From the NCBI RefSeq assembly GCF_001586165.1, contig NZ_CP014608.1, forward strand, positions 4,154,001 through 4,218,000: a DNA stretch of 64,000 nt, read 5' to 3'. The DNA comes from Obesumbacterium proteus (GTDB lineage: Bacteria; Pseudomonadota; Gammaproteobacteria; Enterobacterales; Enterobacteriaceae). The notes below the pieces were generated by a model. That model did no database searches and was not told the origin of the DNA. It saw only the letters and a program-made list of their open reading frames with translations. Made by a program: the position numbers and the translations under genes. This document shows positions 1-7,755 of the stretch, piece after piece (position 1 is the first letter of the stretch; every line of letters starts with the position of its first letter).

Positions 1-372
1 CACCGCATACCCCAGCCATAGGCAAGGAATAATGAGGAAAATCGTGCTGATTGTCGTCCAGCGACGCCCACCAAACATGGGGATCACAAAGGAGTATGGC
101 ACGCGCAAAATGGCACCCGAAACAGAGGGCAGCGCGGTCAACATAAACAGCTGGTCGGTGGTGAAGTTAAACCCGACTTTGTTGAGATTTACCGCTACCG
201 CGCTGAACAGCATCCAGACGCAAAAAGCGAGTAATAAACAGGGAATTGAAATCCATAGATTACGTTGAGCCGTTTTTTGGCCAATTTGCTGCCAAAAATC
301 AGGCTCTTCAGGGCGCCAATCCTGGATCACGCCCCCTTTCGATTGTGTATCTGGAGCGGATGCTTGTGTCAT
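1..372 (-). CDS. narK: Nitrate/nitrite antiporter NarK, 3' part outside window
   Basis: Only the first 124 codons are inside the window; the gene runs off the left edge. NarK is an inner-membrane major facilitator protein that exchanges nitrate for nitrite. The N-terminus has a cytosolic WRPE motif, a first membrane helix starting near residue 40, and the segment ending in RVPYSF that carries the substrate-binding arginine of the family. The start is the ATG at 370-372, with a GAGG ribosome site a few bases upstream. It is divergent from narXL, the sensor pair that controls nitrate respiration in enterobacteria, so the shared 315-base region should hold control sites for both. Confidence 0.95.
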   Translation of the reverse strand, partial: MTQASAPDTQSKGGVIQDWRPEEPDFWQQIGQKTAQRNLWISIPCLLLAFCVWMLFSAVAVNLNKVGFNFTTDQLFMLTALPSVSGAILRVPYSFVIPMFGGRRWTTISTIFLIIPCLWLGYAV

Positions 373-433
373 AAAAACCTCTGCCTTTATCCGGTTAGTA
401 GCGGAGTTGTACGCATCACGCACGTGGGCAAAC

Positions 434-447
434 TTGATACAAATCAA
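434..447. promoter_or_regulatory. FNR site between narK and narX
   Basis: The sequence is TTGAT, four bases, ATCAA: a perfect match to the FNR consensus. It lies about 62 bases upstream of the narK start, a position suited to anaerobic activation of narK as known in E. coli. The call rests on the motif match. Confidence 0.8.
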
Positions 448-595
448 GCCGCTGTAAGGTAGCAATTTAGCGAAATCAGCCATAACTCCCTTAATGAGTA
501 GGCTATAATTATAAAAATATTTTCGAAGAATCATTCGTTTAAAGCTTTGAAAATTGAGCCTCGCCACGTGAGTGGCACAAGCAAATATTAAGGGT

Positions 596-611
596 TACTT
601 CCTTATGGGTA
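596..611. promoter_or_regulatory. NarL 7-2-7 binding site
   Basis: TACTTCC, two bases, ATGGGTA: two heptamers facing each other with a 2-base gap, the arrangement bound by phospho-NarL and NarP. A second heptamer, ATGAGTA, is at 494-500 but its partner half is poor. The 373-687 region otherwise holds AT-rich promoter-like sequence such as TATAAT at 504-509. Confidence 0.6.
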
Positions 612-687
612 TGGGGTTATAGGCTAGGATGATTTAAAAAGGCTTTTCAAAGGTATCTTTCCCTTCTCCCCCAGCTGGTAGATTTTC

Positions 688-2472
688 ATGAAACATTTCT
701 GTGCACGTTTTTCCATTGTCAGTCAGGTAGCCGTTTTGATGCTACTGCTTGGCATATGTGGTATTGCAGGAATGAGCGTTTCCAGCTGGATGGCACAGAG
801 CATTCAAGGCAACGCGCATGCGATCAACACCTCTGGTGCGCTGAGAATGCAGAGCTACCGTCTACTTTCGATGGTACCGCTGAATGCCAATGCAGATAGC
901 AAACGCTGCTTAGATGAATTAAATAACGATTTAAATAGCCCAGTGTTACTTGCAGCGGTCAAGGAAGAGCATCTCAACAAGCAGTTTTCCGCCCTACAAC
1001 AAGCTTGGCTGGGCGATCTGCGCCCCGCACTGCTTGCCGCACAGCATCCCGATGATGCGCGGGATAACGTGGCTAAATTTGTCGGCCACCTCGATGAGCT
1101 AGTCTCCGCCATCGACCATCAAACCGAACAGCGTTTGACGATGGTGAGCATGGTACAAAAGATTTTTATTATTCTGACGCTGTTATTGCTGGTTGGCACC
1201 GTGGTCTATTTACGTCGCCGATTACTCCACCCTTGGCGCCAACTGGTCAGCATGTCGCAGGCGATTGGACAAGGGAATTTCAGCCAGCGTTTTCAGCAGA
1301 CCGATCATCAGGATGAAATGGCTATTTTGGGTTCAACGCTGAACGCCATGTCGTCCGAACTTTCGCTGATGTATGGCAAACTCGAGCAGTTGGTCGAGCA
1401 GAAAACCACGGATTTGCAGAAGAAAAATCAGGTATTGTCGTATTTGTATCGCGCCAGCCGCCAGCTCCATTCGCGCGCGCCGCTATGTTCTCGTCTGCTA
1501 CCGGTGCTTACAGAGCTGCAAGAGCTCACACCGCTGCACTCGTTACAAATTCGCTTGTATGAAAACAACAGCGACGAGCAGTTTGACGAACTGAACTGCG
1601 TGGAAACACAACGTCCCAAGCACTGTCCCGATACGCATTGCGTGCAGTGTTTGAATCACACAGATCATGCCCCAAATAAACCCAGCTCTACCGTAAGCTG
1701 GAGCTTGAACGATCAAAGCGGCCGCTATGGTTTAATTTTGGCTCAGCTGCCTGAAGGCATGACGCTACAGCCCGAGCAAAAACAGCTGATGATGACGCTG
1801 TCCGAACAGATCACCAGCACGTTGGCCCTTGAGCAACAGGCCGACCAGCAACAACAGCTGGCGGTGATGGAAGAACGTTCTGCCATTGCCCGTGAGCTAC
1901 ACGACTCTATCGCCCAGTCGCTCTCATGCTTAAAGATGAAAATCAGCTATTTGCAGATGCAGTCCACGGCGTTGCCTGACAATATTCAAACCCAGCTGCA
2001 AGAGATGCGTGAAGAGCTGAATGCCGCCTATCGTCAACTGCGCGAGCTGCTCACGACTTTTCGCCTGAAACTGAGCGAGCCGGGGTTACTGGCTGCTTTG
2101 CAGGTCACCGTCGCCGAATTTAATCAACGCTTTGGTTTTACTATCCATTTTGACTATCAGCTTCCGGCCAAAAGCGTTCCATCCCATCAGGCAATTCATT
2201 TGGTACAAATTGCCAGAGAAGCCCTAAGTAACATACTTAAACACGCACAGGCAACGCAGGTTGATATGACTATCACCCTGCAAGATGATGAAATCATTAT
2301 GTCTATTTGCGACAACGGCCTAGGTATTAGCACTTCCCCTGAGCGGCAAAATCACTACGGCCTCGTGATCATGAGCGATAGAGCCCAGAGCCTGAACGGG
2401 GAATGCCACATTTCACGTCGTGCGAGCGGTGGCACCGAAGTACGAGTCACATTCCCGCAGGAATTGCGCTAA
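688..2472 (+). CDS. narX: Nitrate/nitrite sensor histidine kinase NarX
   Basis: Inner-membrane sensor that phosphorylates NarL when nitrate is present. At 594 residues it is close to E. coli NarX (598). In order: a membrane helix (about 10-33); the periplasmic P-box for nitrate binding at residues 44-60 (HAIN...LRMQSYRLL); a second helix (158-175); a HAMP linker; a cysteine cluster (C313, C318, C321) typical of the NarX central module; and a HisKA_3-type H-box with H405 in ARELHDSIAQS. The ATPase domain ends with the DNG and GGTEV motifs. There is no strong ribosome site before this ATG, but the N-terminus aligns with the family. narL follows 31 bases later in the same transcript. Confidence 0.96.
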   Translation: MKHFCARFSIVSQVAVLMLLLGICGIAGMSVSSWMAQSIQGNAHAINTSGALRMQSYRLLSMVPLNANADSKRCLDELNNDLNSPVLLAAVKEEHLNKQFSALQQAWLGDLRPALLAAQHPDDARDNVAKFVGHLDELVSAIDHQTEQRLTMVSMVQKIFIILTLLLLVGTVVYLRRRLLHPWRQLVSMSQAIGQGNFSQRFQQTDHQDEMAILGSTLNAMSSELSLMYGKLEQLVEQKTTDLQKKNQVLSYLYRASRQLHSRAPLCSRLLPVLTELQELTPLHSLQIRLYENNSDEQFDELNCVETQRPKHCPDTHCVQCLNHTDHAPNKPSSTVSWSLNDQSGRYGLILAQLPEGMTLQPEQKQLMMTLSEQITSTLALEQQADQQQQLAVMEERSAIARELHDSIAQSLSCLKMKISYLQMQSTALPDNIQTQLQEMREELNAAYRQLRELLTTFRLKLSEPGLLAALQVTVAEFNQRFGFTIHFDYQLPAKSVPSHQAIHLVQIAREALSNILKHAQATQVDMTITLQDDEIIMSICDNGLGISTSPERQNHYGLVIMSDRAQSLNGECHISRRASGGTEVRVTFPQELR

Positions 2473-2503
2473 TCCCACGGCATCTGGTTTAGAGGAGAAA
2501 TTG

Positions 2504-3166
2504 ATGAATTCCACATTAACTCAAGACGATCAATATACGATTCTGTTAATTGACGATCACCCGATGCTTCGCAGCGGTGTAAAACAACTGATTAGCCTTG
2601 AGCCACAGCTCAAGGTCATCGGCGAAGCCAGCAACGGCCAGCAGGGCATTGAGTTGGCGGAAGAGCTCGATCCCGATTTGATTTTGCTCGACCTTAATAT
2701 GCCAGGCATGAACGGGCTGGAAACGCTGGATCAGCTTCGTACCCGCACACTATCAGGCCGCGTGGTGGTGTTTAGCGTTTCTAATCATGAAGATGACGTC
2801 ATCAGCGCGCTCAAACGCGGTGCCGATGGTTACCTGCTTAAAGATATGGAGCCCGAGGATCTGCTGCGTTCACTGCATCAGGCCGCGGCCGGACAAGTGG
2901 TTATCAGCGAGGCGCTCACACCGGTATTAGCCGCCAGCCTGCGTGAAAGTCGCCCTTCTTCAGAGCGCGATGTGCAGCAATTAACCCCGCGCGAATGTGA
3001 TATTTTGAAGCTGATTGCGCAAGGTTTACCGAACAAAATGATCGCCCGTAAATTAACCATCACCGAAAGTACGGTTAAAGTTCACGTGAAACATTTACTG
3101 AAAAAAATGAAATTAAAATCACGTGTAGAAGCCGCCGTATGGGTATTGCAAGAAAAGGTCTTTTAA
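2504..3166 (+). CDS. narL: Nitrate/nitrite response regulator NarL
   Basis: DNA-binding partner of NarX. The protein is 220 residues: a receiver domain with acidic pair D17-D18 and phosphoacceptor D63 in LLDLNMPG, a linker, and a C-terminal LuxR/FixJ helix-turn-helix (LTPRECDIL ... ITESTVKVHVKHLL). I chose this ATG because AGAGGAG sits seven bases upstream; the longer frame beginning at 2420 would overlap narX and gives a non-homologous N-terminus. It activates narK and nitrate reductase genes and represses fermentative ones in E. coli. Confidence 0.96.
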   Translation: MNSTLTQDDQYTILLIDDHPMLRSGVKQLISLEPQLKVIGEASNGQQGIELAEELDPDLILLDLNMPGMNGLETLDQLRTRTLSGRVVVFSVSNHEDDVISALKRGADGYLLKDMEPEDLLRSLHQAAAGQVVISEALTPVLAASLRESRPSSERDVQQLTPRECDILKLIAQGLPNKMIARKLTITESTVKVHVKHLLKKMKLKSRVEAAVWVLQEKVF

Positions 3167-3180
3167 TTAAAAAAACAAAA

Positions 3181-3213
3181 AAGCCCGCGAGACAAATATC
3201 AGCGGGCTTTTAT
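3181..3213. terminator. Terminator after narL, shared with dsbA-like gene
   Basis: Seven-base stem AGCCCGC/GCGGGCT with a 13-base loop, flanked by A-runs on the left and T-rich sequence on the right. It can end transcription of narL (+) and of the convergent dsbA-like gene (-). Confidence 0.85.
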
Positions 3214-3227
3214 TGCGGTATTAAAAA

Positions 3228-3863
3228 TTACTTATTCTGATCGACCAAGAATTTCACGACATCGGCAAATTCAGTGCGGTAACCATCGATGGTTTTGCTC
3301 TGCATTCCGTCATTTTTAATCTGATATTGCCCATCGACATAGAATGATGGCGTACCGCGCACACCAAAGGCCTCGATGGCATTTTGCTGTTTTGCGGTGA
3401 TTGATTTCACCATAAAGCTATGAACCGCGCCGTCATATTCTTCGGCTGGAATACCCGCCTTAATAAATACCTGACGGATACCCTCTTTATTCTTTATCGA
3501 TTGCTCTTTTTGAACGGCATCGAAGAGAGGCTTTTCTACTTTATTTTCAACCCCTAATGCAATGGCAACGGACCATGCTTCGGTCAGTTCTTCACCCATA
3601 GAACCGAGGAAGCTGACGTGGTATTTCACCACTTTATCGTTCTGAGGCAGACGTTCGTTAACGGCTTCACCCACTTTATAAACATTGGCAAATTGATTAC
3701 ACGGCGGGCAATAAAAGGAGAAAAACTCAACAACGGTTGGCGCATTGGGCACCTGGTTTTTCAGTTTGATGTACTGATCGCCTTCCTGATAGTCTGCCGC
3801 GTGTGATGCAAAAGAAAATAAAGAGAATGTGCTGAGTAGCGCCAGCAAAAGATATTTTTTCAT
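3228..3863 (-). CDS. DsbA-family periplasmic thiol oxidase with CPPC active site
   Basis: A 211-residue exported thioredoxin-fold protein expected to put disulfide bonds into periplasmic proteins. The start is the ATG of MKKYLL, giving a classic signal peptide cut after A22; longer frames upstream are unlikely. The active site is C52-P-P-C55, where E. coli DsbA has CPHC; the cis-proline loop is T171-P172 instead of V-P. Both changes are known to tune redox behaviour in this fold. Overall it resembles DsbA (YHVxFLG, ALGVExKV, KSxxAKQQ). Since the housekeeping dsbA of enterobacteria usually sits elsewhere, this is probably a second copy. Its neighbour ivy encodes a disulfide-bonded periplasmic protein. 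Confidence 0.85.
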   Translation of the reverse strand: MKKYLLLALLSTFSLFSFASHAADYQEGDQYIKLKNQVPNAPTVVEFFSFYCPPCNQFANVYKVGEAVNERLPQNDKVVKYHVSFLGSMGEELTEAWSVAIALGVENKVEKPLFDAVQKEQSIKNKEGIRQVFIKAGIPAEEYDGAVHSFMVKSITAKQQNAIEAFGVRGTPSFYVDGQYQIKNDGMQSKTIDGYRTEFADVVKFLVDQNK

Positions 3864-4052
3864 ATTTGTAAACATTACCGTCATTAGAGAGTTAAACAAC
3901 GGCCAAAATGTTAGCATCAACGGTTATAAAACCCTGCTGGCTTTACGGTTTATTACATAGTCAATGACATAGAAAGACAAACACCATTATTAATTGCGTG
4001 CTGATAGTTTCAAAAGAAAATATTTTATATGCACATCTCATGGATGTGATTT

Positions 4053-4084
4053 ATTCCCCAAGCGGTAAATTCATCTTGGGGAAT
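4053..4084. terminator. Ten-base inverted repeat after ivy
   Basis: ATTCCCCAAG and CTTGGGGAAT are perfect partners around a 12-base loop, 25 bases beyond the ivy stop. There is no clear T-run on the minus strand, so it may be a weak terminator or an mRNA end-protecting hairpin. Confidence 0.5.
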
Positions 4085-4108
4085 ATCAAACAAAAATGCG
4101 TTAAAAAA

Positions 4109-4573
4109 TCAGTTCCAATCAGGCGCACTTTCAATTTGCTTGGTGAGCATCGCTTTCATCTGGCTGTCTGGTTTGCCCAGCCACTGATATTTTGCGTGCT
4201 TGCTTGGGTGGTCGAGCGCGTCAGGCGTATCCGCTATTTCCACACGAACGCCCCAAGCCTGTTTCTTATCGTTGCTAAACGCCACGTACATAAAATTATT
4301 AGCGCAGTCATGTGGCTTGCAGATATTGCCAACCTGATATTTTTTGCCTTGCCACGTTACCCATTCTGGCGGCGTTGAGGTGCCTGAGCCTTTACGTGCC
4401 CACACGGGCAAGTTTTTCTGCCCTTTCACCATCTTCTGCCATGTTTGCTGATAACCTGATTGCTGTACCAACTCCGAGGTTGAGACTGGTATCGAAGCCG
4501 CTAAGCTGGCGGTACTCAAACTCATAACAGCCCCTAGCAGCGCCGCTCGTAGCATTTTTTTATCAATCATCAT
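4109..4573 (-). CDS. ivy: Inhibitor of vertebrate lysozyme Ivy
   Basis: Periplasmic inhibitor of C-type lysozymes. The mature protein carries the Ivy signature CKPHDC (C85, C90 in this numbering), the loop that plugs the lysozyme active site and forms a disulfide. A signal peptide ends around SLA-A near residue 26. Several ATGs are possible at the start (4579, 4573, 4570). The AAAGG ribosome site touches the first, so the second or third is more plausible; I use 4573, giving 154 residues against about 157 in E. coli. It is monocistronic and divergent from the gene at 4766. Confidence 0.92.
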   Translation of the reverse strand: MMIDKKMLRAALLGAVMSLSTASLAASIPVSTSELVQQSGYQQTWQKMVKGQKNLPVWARKGSGTSTPPEWVTWQGKKYQVGNICKPHDCANNFMYVAFSNDKKQAWGVRVEIADTPDALDHPSKHAKYQWLGKPDSQMKAMLTKQIESAPDWN

Positions 4574-4765
4574 CAACATCCTTTGCAGTCAAATATCTAT
4601 TACAAATTGAATAACAAGAAAACATACATGCATCTTATATGACCACGCTATAAGGCAAAAGTTGATCCATACCACGAAAGTTATGACAAAAAAGCGGGAA
4701 ATCCTCGTTGGTATGACAACTTAAGGTAAGCTATCAACCATAAGAATTGACCAGAGAAAATCAGC

Positions 4766-5617
4766 ATGTTCACACTCCCTTCGTTGCCACCGCTAGAAAA
4801 AAGCCTGCATAGCGCAGAGCTTGCACACCCATTAAATAAGTTAGAAGAAGATAAGATTTCACAGATGGTGGCCGATCTGGATTTGAACGGTTCGATCAAA
4901 GAACATTACTTAACCGGCTGGATGGGGCTTTGCCCGCTGGTGATGATCCGTAACTATCAGGATAAGCGCGGCACATCCAATGGCTTTATGCTGACACGGC
5001 CCGGTCATTTCCGCTTTAGCGTACAGGCCATTACCTTCCGTATTCCCAAATTTCTGCTGTGGGCAACGTTTCGCCGTAAACCACGGACGATGTCGCTGAT
5101 TGCCTATCAGCAACTAGGTGAAAACGGCGGCGGCCTAATGCAATATCGCAACATTCTCGACGCTGAGATGAAAGAGACGGTCAACCAGCAATGGCGAGAG
5201 ATCAATGATTACCTTGGTGCCGCGTGCTATCAGGTTGAAAATGACTATCCGCTGTGGCAAATGCTAGAGAAAACGGTCACGGAAGAGAAGGCTAACGACT
5301 TAGCGACCACGCTGGCTTCTAATGGTAAAAAGCTGCAAAAAGATGATGAATTCAGCGGGCTATGGCAAGGCGACCTCTTTATTGCCACCCGCCCTGCCGG
5401 TGAAACATCGCCAGCCACATCGGTCATCATAAGCTGGCACGACGGCGATGATATTGGCAGCTATCTTTATGGCTGGCTGAATAACGAACAAGGCGAAAAG
5501 CAGCTTGCGCTAGCTATTCGCCCTGGGAAAAATGAGCAGTTTTTCACGCTTAACCGCTTTGATGCCGAGCATGTGCAACGTGCAGCGGCATTGTTTAAGT
5601 TGGTGACCTCTAAATAA
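4766..5617 (+). CDS. Unrecognised 283-residue protein
   Basis: I do not recognise this family. No signal peptide or convincing membrane helix is visible, so it is probably cytoplasmic. The first 75 residues are acidic and helical; the middle has GWMGLCPLVMIRNYQDKRG and a basic, hydrophobic stretch around residues 90-107 (FRIPKFLLWATFRRKPR) that might touch a membrane or nucleic acid. The second half looks mixed alpha/beta. Codon use resembles the neighbours and the start follows CCAGAGAAAATCAGC. It stands alone, divergent from ivy and ended by a strong terminator. It may be a lineage-specific orphan; no function is assigned. Confidence 0.8.
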   Translation: MFTLPSLPPLEKSLHSAELAHPLNKLEEDKISQMVADLDLNGSIKEHYLTGWMGLCPLVMIRNYQDKRGTSNGFMLTRPGHFRFSVQAITFRIPKFLLWATFRRKPRTMSLIAYQQLGENGGGLMQYRNILDAEMKETVNQQWREINDYLGAACYQVENDYPLWQMLEKTVTEEKANDLATTLASNGKKLQKDDEFSGLWQGDLFIATRPAGETSPATSVIISWHDGDDIGSYLYGWLNNEQGEKQLALAIRPGKNEQFFTLNRFDAEHVQRAAALFKLVTSK

Positions 5618-5650
5618 AAAACAGGGCCATCTCATTGGCCCCGTTTTTTA
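5616..5650. terminator. Bidirectional terminator between 283-aa gene and Zir-type operon
   Basis: AAAAAACaGGGCCA and TGGCCCcGTTTTTT form a long stem with one mismatch around TCTCAT. A/T runs on both sides make it work in both directions: for the gene ending at 5617 and for the operon whose last gene ends at 5659. Confidence 0.9.
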
Positions 5651-5658
5651 TACGTTAA

Positions 5659-6753
5659 TTACGGCACAATACACGCCACGCCTTCCGTTTTTTCAGCCAG
5701 ATTCGACGTTATACGTCCCGTTGCGGTGTACACATAATAATAAGCATCTTGATCGGCAATCGCTTCTTCAGAGGTCCAAAATACGGTACCAGCATGAGAA
5801 ACATCATCCAGACTCGCTCCCCACTCCTGCCACAGTGAGTCACTTGGCACCGTACGATCGCTATTCCCCGTAGATAAATCATCACGCGTTGGCAAACTGT
5901 ATCCCTGACTTTCACACCAGGCTTTCGCGTCATACCAGTTTAATTTACCTGCTGATTCGTCTCTAAAAATAAAGAATTTTTGCGGGTTAAAAACAATGGA
6001 TCCTTTCGCTTCGTTATGCCGAGCCGTTATTCTGAATGCCCCCTTAGCCTTAATAGTAACAACTCCTTTATCGCTCACTGTCGCAATAGATGGATTGCTC
6101 GTTGTCCATTCATCAATTTGATCGTCTTCGTTATCCGTTTCTAATTGGATCTGTGCGCCGGGAAACGCGGTATGAATGGTGGCATCCGCAGTAGCATAAT
6201 AGGTCGCACTGTTATTTGAAGGCGCAATTAAATAGCCAATCACATTTAATAGATGTGGGTTAACCGGGCCGGTCGGGATATTGTCATTAACATCATATGT
6301 ACTGATATCCTTGATAGAGAGCGCAACATTTTCCCGTGGTTCGCCGGTCACTGTGGTCGGTGTTATATTGACCCCTACAGTGCAGCCTTTATCATCGGGA
6401 TGGATGACATACTGATTAACGCCCGTCGCCAGCACGTGGGTTTTGTTACTTGTATCAGTACAAATCCACTCTACTGTCGGTAGCGTGATTTCCTCATCGC
6501 CTTCAGCATCAGTCACTGTCCAAGACATTTTAATAATATCCGTAACATCCAACTCATCGTCTACCCCCATCGTTTCATTAACACGACTGAAACTCACTTT
6601 TCCTGCTTCATTTTTATCATTATAAATAACAGGGGCAGTTCCGTTAATTATGCCCGCAGAGCCTGTCATATCCGTTGCATTAACGATATTCAATGAGCTA
6701 GAGAGAAAAAAAACAAATGCGACTGTGCAGCTATTGAAACGCTTTATTTTCAT
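5659..6753 (-). CDS. Exported Zir-type partner with Ig-like (BIG2) and lectin-like domains
   Basis: Last gene of the ZirT-like operon. The start is the ATG of MKIKRF, seven bases after GCAGGA. The 364-residue protein has a signal peptide (to about residue 27), an N-terminal module of about 135 residues shared with the gene upstream (MTGSAG.INGT.PV, TDAEGDE, DISTYDVNDNIPTGP), a bacterial Ig-like group 2 domain (SIATVSDKGVVTIKAKG), and a C-terminal C-type-lectin-like domain (WYDAKAWCESQGYSLPTRDDL ... VFWTSEE ... GVACIVP). Such lectin-like ends normally sit at the tip of intimin/invasin proteins; here the module is on a separate exported polypeptide. By analogy with Salmonella ZirS/ZirU it is probably passed through or held by the barrel protein; which of the two partners it matches I cannot say. 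Confidence 0.75.
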   Translation of the reverse strand: MKIKRFNSCTVAFVFFLSSSLNIVNATDMTGSAGIINGTAPVIYNDKNEAGKVSFSRVNETMGVDDELDVTDIIKMSWTVTDAEGDEEITLPTVEWICTDTSNKTHVLATGVNQYVIHPDDKGCTVGVNITPTTVTGEPRENVALSIKDISTYDVNDNIPTGPVNPHLLNVIGYLIAPSNNSATYYATADATIHTAFPGAQIQLETDNEDDQIDEWTTSNPSIATVSDKGVVTIKAKGAFRITARHNEAKGSIVFNPQKFFIFRDESAGKLNWYDAKAWCESQGYSLPTRDDLSTGNSDRTVPSDSLWQEWGASLDDVSHAGTVFWTSEEAIADQDAYYYVYTATGRITSNLAEKTEGVACIVP

Positions 6754-6769
6754 AAAACCATCCTGCAAT

Positions 6770-6799
6770 AAGCGTTGAGCACCGAAGCACTCAACGCTT
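6770..6799 (-). other. Intercistronic hairpin with UUCG loop
   Basis: Ten-base stem AAGCGTTGAG/CTCAACGCTT. Read on the minus strand its tip closes as C(UUCG)G, an exceptionally stable tetraloop. It lies between the two partner genes, 14 bases after the stop of the upstream one, with no T-run after it. It more likely sets mRNA stability or relative expression than full termination. Confidence 0.7.
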
Positions 6800-6813
6800 A
6801 TTATTTGCGCATA

Positions 6814-7701
6814 TTATTTACGCTTGGTCGATTTCAGCACTGCTCTGACTTTCGCAGTGTAATCAACTTTCAGGCTGTAACCCTGAACACCGTCAGCGCC
6901 CGCCGTTGCAAACACATTTTTCGCATTGACGTTAGTGGTTGGGATAACCAGATCTTTGTTATCCGTGCTGCTTACAGCATAACCGCCTGCGGTACCGGTG
7001 GTTGCACTGGTGCCATCGAAGAACCATTTGTAATTGTAGTTAGCCGATGCGTCGAGTTCACCCGCGTCTTGCTTACCGTTGTTGTTAACGTCATACCAAA
7101 CTTTGAACTGATAAGTATGTCCGACCAACAGTTTGCTATCTGCTTTGCCGATCAGGTTAACCGTTGGTGCTTCGCTATCGACAATCGCGGTACCGATAGT
7201 GCCACCCACAATTGGACCATCTGGAATATTATCGCTGCTATCGTATTTACTGATATCGTTGATAACGATGGTTTGGCCGGTTGTTGGCACACCCGTTGAC
7301 GTTTGCTCAGTAATTTCCGCGCCTAAATAAAGACCGGCGTCTGCATTCTGAATGGTGTAATCGGCTTTTCCGTCGTTACCACTCAGCATCACTTTATTGG
7401 CTCCAGCGCCATCGGTGGTGGTGAACCATTTAATGGAAGCCGTACTGCTGTCGGTATCGCCTTCAGCATCTTGTAACACGTAGCTCAGCGTAATTTTATC
7501 GCCCGGAGACATCGCATCGGTGGAACCGCTGTGGTGGTCGTTGGCGAAAGCAACGCTGTGAGCCGCACCTGCGGCGCTCGCTTTAAGCACAGGGAGTGTA
7601 CCGTTAAGCGTACCCGCAGAGTCCGTCATAACCGCCATTGCAAAAGGACTACAGCTGGCGAATATAAAGGTTGCAAGCATCGTTTTATTAAATTTTTTCA
7701 T
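6814..7701 (-). CDS. Exported Zir-type partner sharing domains with both neighbours
   Basis: Middle gene of the operon; 295 residues from the ATG of MKKFNK, which gives a signal peptide cut after about A23. Residues 24-155 match the N-terminal module of the 5659 protein (MTDSAGTLNGTLPV, LQDAEGDT, NDISKYDSSDNIPDGP). Residues 165-290 match the C-terminal domain of the barrel protein encoded upstream (TAIVDSE.PTVNL, GH.YQFK..YD.NNNG, AGADGVQGY.LKVDY). The 'YD.NNNG' stretch looks like a calcium-binding-type turn, an inference only. This is the architecture expected of the ZirU/ZirS secreted Ig-like proteins of Salmonella. No clear ribosome site precedes the start, suggesting coupling to the gene upstream, 54 bases away. 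Confidence 0.78.
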   Translation of the reverse strand: MKKFNKTMLATFIFASCSPFAMAVMTDSAGTLNGTLPVLKASAAGAAHSVAFANDHHSGSTDAMSPGDKITLSYVLQDAEGDTDSSTASIKWFTTTDGAGANKVMLSGNDGKADYTIQNADAGLYLGAEITEQTSTGVPTTGQTIVINDISKYDSSDNIPDGPIVGGTIGTAIVDSEAPTVNLIGKADSKLLVGHTYQFKVWYDVNNNGKQDAGELDASANYNYKWFFDGTSATTGTAGGYAVSSTDNKDLVIPTTNVNAKNVFATAGADGVQGYSLKVDYTAKVRAVLKSTKRK

Positions 7702-7755
7702 ATCAATATGACTCATAAAGTTAATATTAATTATTACTTGAACAGCCTGAGATTA

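Noticed and set aside
2420..2503. Extended N-terminus of NarL
   Set aside because: The region overlaps narX and lacks homology; the ATG at 2504 has a strong ribosome site.
6775..7299. 174-codon plus-strand frame inside the Zir-type operon
   Set aside because: It lies opposite a well-supported exported protein gene and crosses the intercistronic hairpin.
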